Source: Melanocharis versteri
Lineage: Eukaryota; Chordata; Aves; Passeriformes; Melanocharitidae
DNA: 64,000 bases
Direction of reading: 5' to 3'
Assembly (NCBI GenBank): GCA_013397845.1
Contig: VZTG01006071.1
Span: 295,034 to 359,033 of the forward strand
Shown piece by piece: positions 23,865 through 35,399 of this stretch. Each line of letters starts with the position of its first letter. Position 1 is the stretch's first letter. The position numbers were made by a program, and so were the translations under genes. The notes under the pieces are model-generated. The model made no database searches and was not told the origin of the DNA. It worked only from the letters and a program-made list of their open reading frames with translations.

Positions 23865-24735
23865 CCGAAGGTCCTTCTCCACAGATCTGCTTCCCAGCAG
23901 GCCAGCTTCCAGCCTGTGCTGGTGCAGGGGTTTTTCTTTCCCAGGTGTAGGACCTGCATTTGCCTTTGCTGAATTTCAGATGGTTCTTCTCTGCCCATCT
24001 CTCCAACCTGTCAGGATCTTTCTGGAGGGCTCACAGCCCTCTGGGGCATCAGCCAGTGCTCCCAGCTCGGTGTTGTCAGTGAACTTGCTGCTGAAGAGGC
24101 CTCTTCTCCTTCATCCAAGTCATTAATAAATAAGTTCAACAGTACCAGGCCCAGTATTGAAACCTGGGGGACACCACGCGTGACAGGCCTCCAACCAGAC
24201 CCTGTGCCACTGACTGTGACCATCTGGGATCTGCTGTTCAGACAGTTCTCAGTCCACCTCACTGTCCACTCATCCAGTCCATGCGTCCTGAGTTTTCCTG
24301 TAAGGATATTTTGAGAGACACTGTCAAAGGCCTTGCTGAAGTTGAGGTGGACAATGCTCACTGCTCTCCCTCATCCATCCAGGTAGCTGTTTCATTGTAG
24401 AAGGTCATCAGGCTGGTCAAGCATGATTTACCTTCAGTAAATCCATGCTCGCTGCTCCTGATCACTTTCTTGTCATGCCTGTGGATAGAGATGGCTTCCA
24501 GAATGAAGCACTCTATAACCTTTCCAGGGATTGAGGTGAGGCTGACTGGCCAGCAGTTCCCTGGGTCCTCCTTCTTGCCCCTTTTGAAGACCAGGGTGAC
24601 ATTTGCTTTCTTCCAGTCCTCAGGGACCTCTCCTGATCTCCATGACATTCCAAAGATGCTGTGAGTGGCCTCATTATGGTGTTGACCAGCTCTTTTGGCA
24701 CTCATGGATATATCCTGTCAGGGCCCATGGATATT
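23865..24735 (-). mobile_element. CR1 LINE reverse-transcriptase fragment, minus strand (copy A)
   Basis: Read on the minus strand this is an internal piece of CR1 ORF2 spanning much of the reverse-transcriptase domain and the segment after it. The sequence runs from an EVPEDWKKANVTLVFKRGKK-like block (near 24640), through SEHGFTEGKSCL, LNFSKAFDSVS and INDLDEG, to a segment encoding a LRSVEKDL-type junction near 23870. It lacks the CR1 3' terminus, which is unusual because CR1 copies normally keep the 3' end. It is in inverted orientation to, and about 95% identical with, the fragment at 34946-35395. Confidence 0.9.
24011..24705 (-). pseudogene. Dead CR1 reverse transcriptase (copy A)
   Basis: Two overlapping open frames (24358-24705 and 24011-24361) together cover the polymerase core but are separated by a frameshift at the GATGAGGGAGAG position. 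A second frameshift follows the INDLDEG block. The conserved PQGS motif reads PQVS, and the catalytic FADD box reads FTDN in its own frame, so a metal-binding aspartate is missing. The enzyme would normally reverse-transcribe CR1 RNA at a nicked target. This copy could not do so. Confidence 0.88.
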
Positions 24736-27700
24736 GAGTTTGCCTGGGTGTTCTCCAACGCCAGTCCTGCTGGACCAAGGGCAAGTCATCACCTTATGCT
24801 GGTTTAAGAAGACTGTGAACTTTTTCCTTCGACCTCAACACTTTATTTTCTAGAAACTTTATCCAGACAGACAGCACCCCACCTTGTGGAAATGTATGAA
24901 ATGGAGCAATAGACTTGATTCATTCCTGAGCCTTTATAGAGACTAACCATGACAGAAGGCAAAAATTATTTGGGTTCCACCTGGTTTATTGTGAATAACC
25001 ACAGTGCATAGCTTACTGCGGTGAAAGACACCATGACAGGCTGCCAGTTTTTATGGACTTCTACGCTTTTAGCTTCCCTAATAACCTTGGAGATACTGGG
25101 AAGATTTCAGCAGCACTCCTCGAGTGCTATCCTAAGAATCCTAAGGACAGCAGGAAGAGCGAGGCCATGGGAGATGACATCTGAGCTCCAGAGGAGGGTG
25201 GCATCAAACTGGGATTTCACTGTGCAGTCACTTCCTTGGCCAATGCAGGGCATGTGGCAAGGTGCACTTATGCTCATAGGGACCCTGCTTCCTACAGCAA
25301 GAGATTTATACTTTTCCCCTTGTTGTGGAGGCTTCCCTTCCCCTTTCATGGTAGGACAAGCAGTAAAAGCTACCTGAGCAAAGAGAACTAGAGTGTTCAG
25401 AAAAACACATTTACAATGGGACCTTCCCAAGGTCAGCATTTTTAGAACTGGATATGCAGAAAAAGCATTAAACAAGGATAAGTACAGCCATGTATGAAAG
25501 GTGCATTTTTTATGCAACCGGCATTAGGAGCTCTGTGCCTGGGACTTAAGGAGATTACAACCACATGAGAAGGCTAACCTACTTCTGCAAGAGTCAGCAG
25601 CCATTTATTCAAACAGAATAAGAAAATGAGCTGCAGCTCTTTCCAGTCTGAAGCCATTGTATTCACCAGCAAACTCCTGAGTGAGGGAGATAAATTGAAA
25701 CAGAAAAGAGAGCAAGGTAAAAAATCCTATGCCTTCCACAGACATGCATATTGAGCAGAAGTGGAGATTTAAATCATGCTTGATGTCTGTGGTGCTTTAT
25801 TACACACTGGCTAATGGGAAAATGAAAGAAATAAGGTGCCCGATTCATTGGCCCAGCTGCAAGGAAAGGACTTCCCCACACCTGAGGGAACAGGAAATTC
25901 ATTTTTAAGACTGCATTGGAGATCATTCAGCTGGTTTCAACCCCAGTCCTTTGGGTATTTGAACGGCTCCTGGACTGGACATTAAAGCTTGTAAGGAAAA
26001 GACAAATCTCAGATTTTCAGGCAGCAGACAAGAAGTGTCTGAATTTTCACAAGATAGGGATATACGCTGTACCTGGAAATATGTGTATGCTGGCACCAAG
26101 GCAAAATACACCTGCACAAATAGGAGAATTGTATGGAGTGATCTATTTTGCATTCAGAAGTGTGAAATTTCCAGCTTGCCTTAATATGAGAATGTTTGAT
26201 AAGTGTGTTGCAGAGGTTTGGGACAAAGAGCTGCGCACAGCAGCAGTGTGCAGGGTCAGAAGTAGGAAGCTGGCTCTCAACTCTTGTGGCTTAGCCTGAC
26301 CTAGAGCTGACTTCACCCTCATGAAACTCAGGATGTTGTTGTTATCAGTTGTCAGAGGTCCCCCACTGGCAATTGATAATCTGTGCCCCACATGGGGGCA
26401 GATGTTGAGGCTTGGGGTAGAGGCTTGGCCAGAATTACATATAGAAGGGAGCCAGGATGCCTGGATGTGACCACTTGCTTCAAAAATTTGCTTCAGTCTC
26501 GGTTTCTCCAGCTCTTACTTTTATAGCACAAATCCCCAAAGTCCCTGCTCCATATTTATTCCTTCCTTGGCAAAACCATGATCAAATTAGTGGAAGTTTT
26601 GACTAAGGAGAAGTCAAATTTATACCCTGGTCCTTGGCCACCTGAGGATATATATTTGCTGGTGTGAGGAAGGGGAGGGGGAAAAGGGGACAAAAGGATC
26701 ATTCATCGTTACTCCTAGCCCTGGACCCACACTCCTGCAAGGAGACTGGTCCTGCCAGCAGCCTCCATGTCATTGTGAGCACAGACACACTGACTGCCCT
26801 GAAGCCAGCAGCCTTGGTGGTTTGGCCAAGATGATTGACACAGACTTGGTGTCAAGGTCTGTCTGTCTGAAAGCAATCCTCTCCGTCACCACACAAAGGG
26901 GTGGCTCTGGCGGCAGCCACCTTCCCAAAGCTGCTTCCTGATGTTCCTCTGCCTCGTAGCACCATGTACATGCCACAGCCTTCAAAGAACGAGGCTGTCA
27001 CAGGGTGGCCCCTATCACCCCGTGGCTACTGGGGACCGATGGTCCAGCCTCACAGACCAGCCCCAAGCCCCACAGTGCCTGCCAGCCATCTCTCACGCCC
27101 CAAGTGGGCTCTGTCAGCATCAACCATCTGGGTGTAATAGAGGCTTAAAACCCCACAACAGGCCCTGTGGCACAGTGGGCATATCCCCTGTTAACTGAAA
27201 TTGAAAGAGAAACAAAGTCTCTTCTGTCTGAGTTTAAGTCACATTTCCTCAGGATGAGCATGGCCATTGAGGCAAAGAGGGGTAGTTTATAAGCTGAAAC
27301 TCTGCATGTGACCGAAATCTGTGTTTTCTAAGCTTGGGAGCCAAGGGTTTCTAAGAAGTGTGTTAAAAGTGATGAAGCAAAGCATGTTCATACATGATGC
27401 ACAGCCATCTAAGCATGTGCCTTTCCTAAAGGGGCTTGCACATCTGCTGGAAAACATTTGTGAATAAATCCGCAGGTTGCAATGAGCTAAATGAACTCCC
27501 AGCCTTTGTTAGCGTGCGGCTGGGCTGCTTGGGGCTGGGTATAAGAAGTGCTTTGTGCACTGAGCTGTGCTTGGGCCAGTCGACAGATCCCAACATTCTG
27601 AGTACCGTGGCAATGAGTGTATCACTTGCATCAACCTGTACAGCACTCTGACGGGTCCCAATACACAACCCTCACACAAATATTTCAACATGTTTGGAGA

Positions 27701-27794
27701 CAAAACCTAGTCAATATATGAAGTCATTTCACCATAACTTGTAGCCAATAGGAAAAAAATTCCTACTGACTTTTTTTTGGAGGTTAAAAATAGC
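24736..27794. other. Single-copy noncoding stretch
   Basis: No repeat or exon is recognised. Frames at 25021-25517 and 25916-26299 reach 136 codons but overlap on opposite strands and carry no motif. A GC-richer block at 26700-27140 also shows only chance frames. Confidence 0.5.
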
Positions 27795-27818
27795 GTGTGT
27801 GTGTGTGTGTGTGTATGT
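27795..27818. repeat. (GT)n microsatellite
   Basis: A nearly pure GT run of about 10 units with one A interruption. It is a likely polymorphic marker. Confidence 0.92.
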
Positions 27819-30800
27819 GAGATCAGTAAAACCAGAAATGAGAAAGACAGAAGCAAGGGTATATGCTGTTTGCACTTCTGAGCCACCTGGAGCTGGTCTC
27901 CAGCTGAGTGAGGAGGCTGATTTTCCTTTTCCTTGGACAAGCACCCTTTGTTTAGTGGGGTTGGATCAGGGACAGAGGGCTTGTCCCATCAGTTCCCCAG
28001 TTGCACCCCTCTTCACTCCATGGGCACAAAGCACAAGCTCATGTACCACTTCGCAGGGGTGGCCCAGCATGGAAATGTACCCACTGAGTCCTTAAAAATA
28101 AACTAAAGCATGAAAATGGCTACCAGGGTGGTGGGAGTAGCGGCACAGTGTCAGTGGGGTGTCTGCATGTGCAGGTGTGCAATCCCTTGTGATCCCTAGA
28201 GCAGAAGCACAGCTTTGCCCCAGCCCACTTGTGGGGTGCCCTGGCACCCTGACCCTGCACGCTGCATGCAGGAGCAGCTGGGGCAGGCCCATGGCTCCAC
28301 CAGCAGCAAATATCTTCATGTGGGAATAGCACAGAGTCCTCCAAGCAATAAATTTCCTAGAGGAAGATTACACTTTTTGGCAGCCTAGTTTTTGATGTTG
28401 CATCTACCCTGCAGCGCTCTGCTTTCACTTATTGTGTGCAGTGTGTGATGTGGATTTTCATATAACGTTGGTGTGCTCGGTTTTGGAGTTGTGCAGCACC
28501 AGATGCTGCCCATGGCCCCTCACATCTGGTGGAGGTATAGCGGCGAGGTCTGCGGGGGCTGCTTTCCCACAGATGCACACAAGCTCTCGCAGGGTGTGAA
28601 ACCGCTCTTAAGGTCGAGGTTGTTTTATGAGCCACCTCTTGATCCCATCTGTAACCCTCTAGCCCTCAGTGCAGCGTCCATATTCCTTCATGACCAAAAT
28701 AATGCTGGAGTAATATTGCTGTGCTTATTCCTGCCTTTAATGTGATGGCTGTCTGCATGTGTAATGGCACCCAAAGTGTTGCTCTGATCTCACGGCTCTG
28801 CAAATATTTAGGCTAACAATGAGAATAAAATATTTCTCTTATCAGAAACCTGCCTTTCTCATGAATTGTGCTGGTGTGTCAAAGGGAGAGGTGAAAATCC
28901 TTCCTTTTCCTGGTTTCTGTCTGCTCTTCACCCCACTCCTTCTGCCAGCCCCTTTCCCTGCTTCTTTCCCCCTCCCCACTTTCCTGTCCTCACTTCAGCC
29001 TCTCAGCCTTATCCAGCCTCATGCTTCCTTCTCAGTGAAGTAGGGAGGCATGGGGAAGAAGATGTCCTGGCTCCTGCTCTGAGATGTTCCTCAGTCAGCC
29101 AGTGTACAAAAACTGTGTGGGTCCTTCCACCCACGTACCATGGGTTTCTCCAAACCTGTGGGCAGAGGGACTGCCAAACTTTGGCTGCAGGTTAGGGGGT
29201 GAAGGGAAGGGTCATCTGATGCTGTCCTCCCCTGTCACTACTCAGAACAGCAGTGTCAACTCTGCAGCAAATATCTTCTCCGGGGAAGGTAAGAGAAAGC
29301 TAATGCTCAGCCGTGACTTTTTATTCATCTTTCAAAGTCCACGTTGTGAATGCCAAACTGTTGTGCTCCACGGAAAAATAAGAAGAAAGGACCTGTGCGC
29401 CTGCCCAGACCTCTTAGAGGAGCTTAGATTTCTAGGCTCCAGCTCATGTGAGCAGTGTGTAAGTTTTCGGTGTATAGCCACAGCATATCTCAGAAGAGAC
29501 ATATTTTTGCTGCTGTACAAAGTGCATTCAGTCATTCCATCATATAACAGGCAGAACTAACAGATTGCTGTTGTCTTCCATCAACAGAGGGTAAAGGTTG
29601 TGTAATCTTTGACTGCAATCTTTGACTGCAAATTACTTATAACAGGCGTGAGTTGGGAAAGGGGACCACTGCATGAAGGGTGGAAAAATTTGCTTCTCCC
29701 CTAAAGAGCTACCAGGTCTGTGAATTTTAATTTTGCAAATTAAATGCAGGAGGAATTCACGGAGCTTTTTCTATACTAAAGTCAGGAGCATATGGGGACA
29801 ATCCCCTGCACAGCATAGGGTGATTTTCCATCACTGCTGATGGGACAGTTTTTTACTTCAGGTCCTGCAAGAAGAACTTTCTCACTCACCCTGCTGGAAT
29901 AGAAGAATTTTACCAGCTACATCTTCTCAGAAACGCACATCCCACCAAAATGACAAAAATAGATGTTAAATTCCCCAACTGCTACTATAATTTCCCTGCT
30001 ATACAAAAGGCCTAGCAAATGTGATATTTGTATGCACTTTAAAGACTGAGATGTGAATAAACATTTGGAAGGTTTCTACATGAGGAAAAAGGTGAACTCT
30101 GGTTTTTCAACGTTACTGGGAAGCTGAGTTGCTCTGATTTCCGGTGAGACGTTTGAACATCCTTGAGACTAAGACTTGAAGTTCAGCTGTTCTTATACAA
30201 ACCTCATCTACCTCATGCCTCAGTGATGGCACATTGAGCCAGACCCTCTCCACAGCAACCAAAGCAGCTCTGTTGAATTTTATCTACTGGCTCTGCCAGG
30301 CAAATTGCAACCTCCTGTAGAGCAGCTGTAAGATACAGCTCAGGAAAGAAGACTCTGGAGAGTTTCTCCTTTCTCAGTTCCTTTAGAATTCTGGGGAACC
30401 TCCAGAATAGGACAAAGATCCTCTTTCAACTAGAGAATGGTATGTTGACCCGGACCACCACAGCACAGACAAACTGAGGGGCTGGATTTTGTCTCCCTCT
30501 CGAAGCTCTTGGCCATGTGCTAATGTGCTAGCTTCCTTCCACATTTCTCCCTAGTGGATATTTCATGTGAGATTTACTATCTCTTTTTAGTTATGTACTG
30601 AGGCTCCCTTTTCCTGAGGAATTTCTGAGGAAATTTGAAGTAATATTGGTGAATTCCCTTAACGCCTTATTCTCTTGCACATGGAAATTCCTGGCATCTC
30701 AGGCAGGTCAAGGTTTCCGAGGTTTGCTTCCTTCTAGTGACCTATTTCAGGTTTTTTCAGAGAGCCTGAAGTTTCGTTCCCTCCCTTACAATGGCAACAT

Positions 30801-33083
30801 GGGTAGCTAATCTTTGGGGAAATACCTTTGATACTTTTTCAGTTCCTTGTGCTGTTGTTTAATCTCTCTGGCAGTCAACACCACAACCTGAGTCTTACTG
30901 TTAAGTCCGTCTAGATTGCAAGCATAGTGCTGCTACTCCTTTGCTGTGCTAGCATCTTTCAAAACTTCCCCAAATACCTCCTTTCTGTTGTAGACTGTCA
31001 CCAGCAGAGGAAATCTCTAACTGCTGCTGCTCATACAAAGACTTTGTAAGTCCATAAAACACTGCTGTTGATTCTTTATGGGGTTGAAGCTGGGCCTTGA
31101 GTGCCTGTGTATGCATGTCTCATGTTTACTTGCAGGGAAAACCATCTGACAGTAAAAGGTACAAATGGTGTGAAAACAACCCTTCAGTATCACAGAACTG
31201 AAGCTTCAGCATAGAGATTTTTCTTCAGGATGGTAAAATACTTCACAGGGTAGAAGCAAAATGCAGGTGGGTGCATTGCTGTGTCCTTTTTGGGAAACAC
31301 ATTCAAGGCAGCATCCCATTTGCAAACAGAGTTCTTATAAGAAGGCCGAAAAAACAGAGCCAGAGGCTCATTTGGTGAAAACTGTCCCTGCTCCACTGAT
31401 GCCAACAAAAGCGGTGTTGGTTCACATCATCTTAGAAGGACCAGGCAGATGCTGGAGAGACTGCATACATGCCTTCTAAAGGGGGAGAACCTTGCCTTCT
31501 TGGGGCTTGGTTCATATCAGGAATCTCCCTAAATTCCACTCACATGGAAGAAATAATTCAGAACTCATTATTTCTTTAATCAGACACTAAAGTCCCTGTT
31601 TATTTAAAGCTCTGCAGAGATTATCGGAAGTAATCATCATGTGTAATACAAATAAAGACATTCCTCCCTTAATAGTAGGAGCAGATCTAAACCAGTTGTT
31701 CTCCAACTGAACTCAGCTGGACTAAGATGAGTTTTCTGTACTTGTAGTGATTGTTATTCTGTCACTAAAGGGATAATAGGAGGAGATACTCTGTTTTACA
31801 AGGCAATAATTGCATTTGCAGGAAACGAAACATTCTGAGTCTGAGTCATTGGTTGTATTTACAACGGAATGAACCATGAGGAAGAAGTCTGAGTCATTTA
31901 TCAGCAAAAGGAGTGGATTATTCCTGCAGATGAGGCATTCTTTCTATTCTAAGGGAAGGGAAACTAAAACATGTGTATTATCAACAAAAACTATAATCAC
32001 TCCTTCTGATCAAGTTCTACCCTTAGATGCATCTCTCTGGGCTTAACCTGTACGTGTTTCCACTCCTTAACAAAAATGAGGAACATCTCCAGCAGCTCTT
32101 CCAGTTGCATCCTCTGCACATCCCTGCTTTAACCAAATGTTGCACAGAGTGAACATAATCTTTCCTTTCTTTTCCCTTTGTGCTCATAGCTGTCTAAAGC
32201 CAAGCTGAGCTGGCAGCTTCAGTGCTGAGTGACCATAGCACCCGAGATACCCAGGAGAGCACTAATTTGTTCAGGACTCCGGCTGACACTCGAGGGAGGC
32301 AAGGAGAAGGTTAGATCAGATGGAGCCAACACTTGTATAAGTAAACATGGGAAAGTCCAGACTGATCTGTTGTTTCAGAGATATACAGAGAGACACCAGA
32401 GAGACATATGCCCATAGGGAAGGCTGTCCTCTTCACAAATACTGCCATTGCTTACGATGCTACAGCATCGTCTTGGAAATGGTAGCATTTCAGCTGTTAC
32501 CCCAGAAAAATGGGATATGTATTTCTTAAGGAGATAAGATACCTCAGAAGTAAACACAAAGAGATAGAGATATTACAGAAAAGTGCAAAATAAAAAGCTG
32601 ATGCAAACTTTCTATTGGGGAATTTATTTTAATAGAATCAAATAATCATACCATCATCTGCAACATCTGAAAGTGGCTGCAAGTACAGAAGACATGCCAC
32701 CACTGTGGTTCAGATAATCCATGGACAACAAGGATGGTGTAGAAACCATTTTCCATCTCTGCTGCGTCTGTAGAAGATGATCTGTATCACAATGTAGTAC
32801 GTACATAATCACATGTCTCTTCTTCTACGTAGATTGTAGTTGATGCCATGCACTTATATTTCACACACTGAGTAACATTTGTCAAAGAGCCCTGAAAGAA
32901 AGATACTGTAAATCATCATCTTAATTAGCTTTAGATCTGCAACGGAAAGGGGGAAAACTTATGCACAAGATATTGACACCCCTTTTACCAGCTTCATGGC
33001 AATTCCCTCCAGCACCACAAATGGAAGGAGGAGACATCAATGGTGCACTTTATTCATCTTGCCTGATAACTATCAAGTGGTAG
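27819..33083. other. Single-copy noncoding stretch
   Basis: This is 5.3 kb with no recognised gene. A pyrimidine-rich segment lies at about 28900-29015, and a perfect 13-bp tandem duplication at 29604-29629. The 158-codon frame at 29084-29560 has no domain signature. Confidence 0.5.
29604..29629. repeat. Perfect 13-bp tandem duplication
   Basis: AATCTTTGACTGC occurs at 29604-29616 and again immediately at 29617-29629 with no difference, consistent with recent replication slippage. Confidence 0.92.
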
Positions 33084-33784
33084 GGAGATGCTGGAGAGCA
33101 GCACTGTGGAAAAGGACCTGGGTGTCCTGGTCAATGGCAAGCTGAACATGAGTCAGCAGTGCCCTGGCAGCCAGGAGGGCCAACCCTGTCCTGGGGGGCA
33201 TCAGGCCCAGCATTGCCAGCTGGGCAAGGGAGGGGATTGTCCCGCTCTGCTCTGCGGCAGCCTCACCTTGAGAACTGTGTGCAGTTTTGGGGGCCACAAA
33301 ATAAAAAAGACGTTAAGATATTGGAGAATGTCCAAAGGAGGGCCACGAGGATGATGAAGGATCTGGAGGGGAAGCCGTATGAGGAGCCACTGAGATCACT
33401 TGGTCTGTTCATCCTGGAGAAGAGGAGACTGAAGGGAGACCTCACTGTGGTCTTCAACATCCTCAGAAGGGAAAGCAGAGGGACAAGTACCAATCTTTTC
33501 ACTCTTGTGATCAGTGATAGGAGTCAAGGAAATGGCATGAAGCTGAGTTAGAGGAGGTTTAGGTTGGATATCAGGAAAAGGTTCTCCACTCAGAGAGTGG
33601 TCGGGCACTGGAACAGGCTCCCCAGGGAAGTGGTCACAGCACCAAGCCTGACAGAGTCCAAGAAGTGTTTGGACAATCCTCTTGGGGACATGGTGTGATT
33701 CTTGGGGTTTCCTGCACAGGGCCAGGAGTTGGGCTCAATGATCCTGATGGGTCCTTTCCAACTTGATTATTCTATGATTCTATG
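33084..33784 (+). mobile_element. CR1 LINE 3' end, plus strand, relatively well preserved
   Basis: This is about 700 bp covering the C-terminal part of ORF2 and the complete 3' UTR of a CR1. It ends with TTATTCTATGATTCTATG, a clear double octamer terminus. Recognisable blocks include GGAAAAGGACCTGGGTGTCC at the start, GGGGATTGTCCCGCTCTGCT, GGAGAAGAGGAGACTGAAGG and CACTGGAACAGGCTCCCCAG. Of the CR1 copies in this window it is the closest to the familiar avian consensus as I remember it, so it is probably among the younger insertions. Confidence 0.95.
33088..33551 (+). pseudogene. CR1 ORF2 C-terminal fragment, frameshifted
   Basis: The coding remnant is split over two frames (33088-33354 and 33159-33551). 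One carries the STVEKDLGVLVNGKLNMSQQ block and the other the VQRRATRMMKDLEGKPYEEP and LRSLGLFILEKRRLKGDL blocks. A small indel near 33170-33200 explains the switch. No polymerase catalytic residues are in this part. Confidence 0.88.
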
Positions 33785-34945
33785 TCTACATCAGACATCA
33801 CATGGAGCAGTAGGAACAACTCTGTAATGCAAAGCCATGTGTGCAAAGGGCCTGACATCCCCATCTTTTATATTGCACTAACTCTAGTCTGCTTCTGTGG
33901 ACTGAATGCCCATCAGCAGTTGGAGCACATTTGATGGTCATCTGGAGATCATTTCCTGGCTTAGTTTCATCTGAAAGGAATTCAGCGTGCACACTCTGAG
34001 AGGGCAATGCAAAGTGTGAAAAACTGTGGCAATTAAGAGATTCACTTCAGATGTAATATCTAGATCCAGCTTGAAACACTGATGTAGCTGCAAACCAGGA
34101 AACCAGTCTCCCTATATAAATCTCATCTCCAGAACCAAGAACCTCTCCTGTAGTTTTCCTGAAAAGTGGAACTTGATAATATCCTCTGAAAGGCAAATAT
34201 GCCTGCAATATTTTGGTTTGGAGTCATGAAGAAAACTGGAGTTTCTCGAGAACTTTGCATCACCTTCTCCCGTTTGCTTCATACAGACTAACATGAAATC
34301 AGCCAGAACATACTGATCCCAGCAATGCAAAAGGGAATAATAGCAATGTATGCCTTTATAAAGATGAATAATATATCTTGCACAGGTAGTGGATTACCTA
34401 AAACTCACATCTTCATAGGCAACTTGGACTATTGCACATACACGAGGCTTACTAATCTGGTGAGCTCAAAGGACCTCAAAACAAAAAGAAGGGTTTCCAA
34501 ACTAAGCATTCATGTACTGAATTATCAGCAACGCGAGCTAGTGCTACATTCAGGGGAAGGAGAGTCCATTTACAGTTCAGATCCCATGTAAATTTTGGGA
34601 TGATTGGCTTGTTTTACATACTTGCACCGGTTCTCCATGTATTTCCATCTCCAATTTAACACTATTGCAGAACTATCTATGGCATACATGGGGAAGAGCA
34701 TAATGCACAGGAGGCAGTGCATTTTTACTTTTCACAGGATATGAGCAGCTGGTAAACCATATAGGCTGTTCATGCCATTATATATTGCCTGTATTATATA
34801 TACAAGTAGGGAGTATGCCATCACCTCACCACCCAGCAAAATCCTGGCCCACAGCTGTTGCCTGCTTCTTACTGCATCTTTATCGGAAGCCTTTCTATAA
34901 GCCCACTACACTTTGCTCGTGCTATAGGAAAGCTGAGCCTTAAGT
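33785..34945. other. Single-copy spacer between CR1 copies
   Basis: About 1.2 kb without a recognised repeat or exon. It separates a CR1 3' end from an internal CR1 fragment, in an order (3' end before polymerase region, same strand) that cannot come from one insertion. Confidence 0.55.
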
Positions 34946-35395
34946 TGATCAGGAGCAGTGAGCATGGATTTACTGAAGGTAAATCATGCTTGATCAGCCT
35001 GATGACCTTCTACAACGAAACAGCTACCTGGATGGATGAGGGAGAACAGTGAGCATTGTCCACCTCAACTTCAGCAAGGCCTTTGACAGTGTCTCTCAAA
35101 ATATCCTTATAGGAAAACTCAGGAAGCATGGATTGGATGAGTGGACAGTGAGGTGGGTTGAGAACTGGCTGAACAGCAGATCCCAGATGGTCACAGTCAG
35201 AGGCACAGGATCTGGTTGGAGGCCTGTCACATGTGGTGTCCCCCAGGTTTCAATACTGGGCCTGGTACTGTTGAACTTATTCATTAATGACTTGGATGAA
35301 GGAGCAGAGGCCATCTCAGCAACAAGTTCACTGACAACACCGAGCTGGGAGCACTGGCTGATGCCCCAGAGGGCTGTGAGCCCTCCAGAAGGATT
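34946..35395 (+). mobile_element. CR1 LINE internal reverse-transcriptase fragment, plus strand (copy B)
   Basis: A 450-bp internal slice of CR1 ORF2 is cut sharply on both sides. It starts at TGATCAGGAGCAGTGAGC and ends at CCCTCCAGAAGGATTT. It is wholly contained in the part of CR1 represented by copy A at 23865-24735 on the opposite strand. By hand alignment the two differ at 20 positions and by no indels. Neither the 5' nor the 3' end of a CR1 is present, so ordinary target-primed insertion does not readily explain it. Confidence 0.92.
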
Positions 35396-35399
35396 TTAG
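35049..35399 (+). pseudogene. Dead CR1 reverse transcriptase (copy B)
   Basis: An open stretch of 116 codons encodes an LNFSKAFDSVSQNIL block, a ready match to RT domain 3-4 of CR1, then a GVPQVSILGLVLLN block in place of the family's PQGSVLGP motif, and INDLDEG. It then passes out of frame before the catalytic box, which reads FTDN in another frame in place of FADD. A stop or frameshift at 35052 separates it from the SEHGFTEGKSCL segment upstream. All these lesions also occur in copy A. Confidence 0.9.

Noticed and set aside
25021..25517. Overlapping 118- and 136-codon frames on opposite strands
   Set aside because: Mutually exclusive, motif-less and not flanked by credible splice sites.
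26390..26480. Possible antisense MIR fragment
   Set aside because: Only scattered short words match and their order is not convincing.
29084..29560. 158-codon plus-strand frame with several cysteines
   Set aside because: The cysteines do not form a recognisable zinc-binding or secreted pattern and the frame overlaps another at its start.
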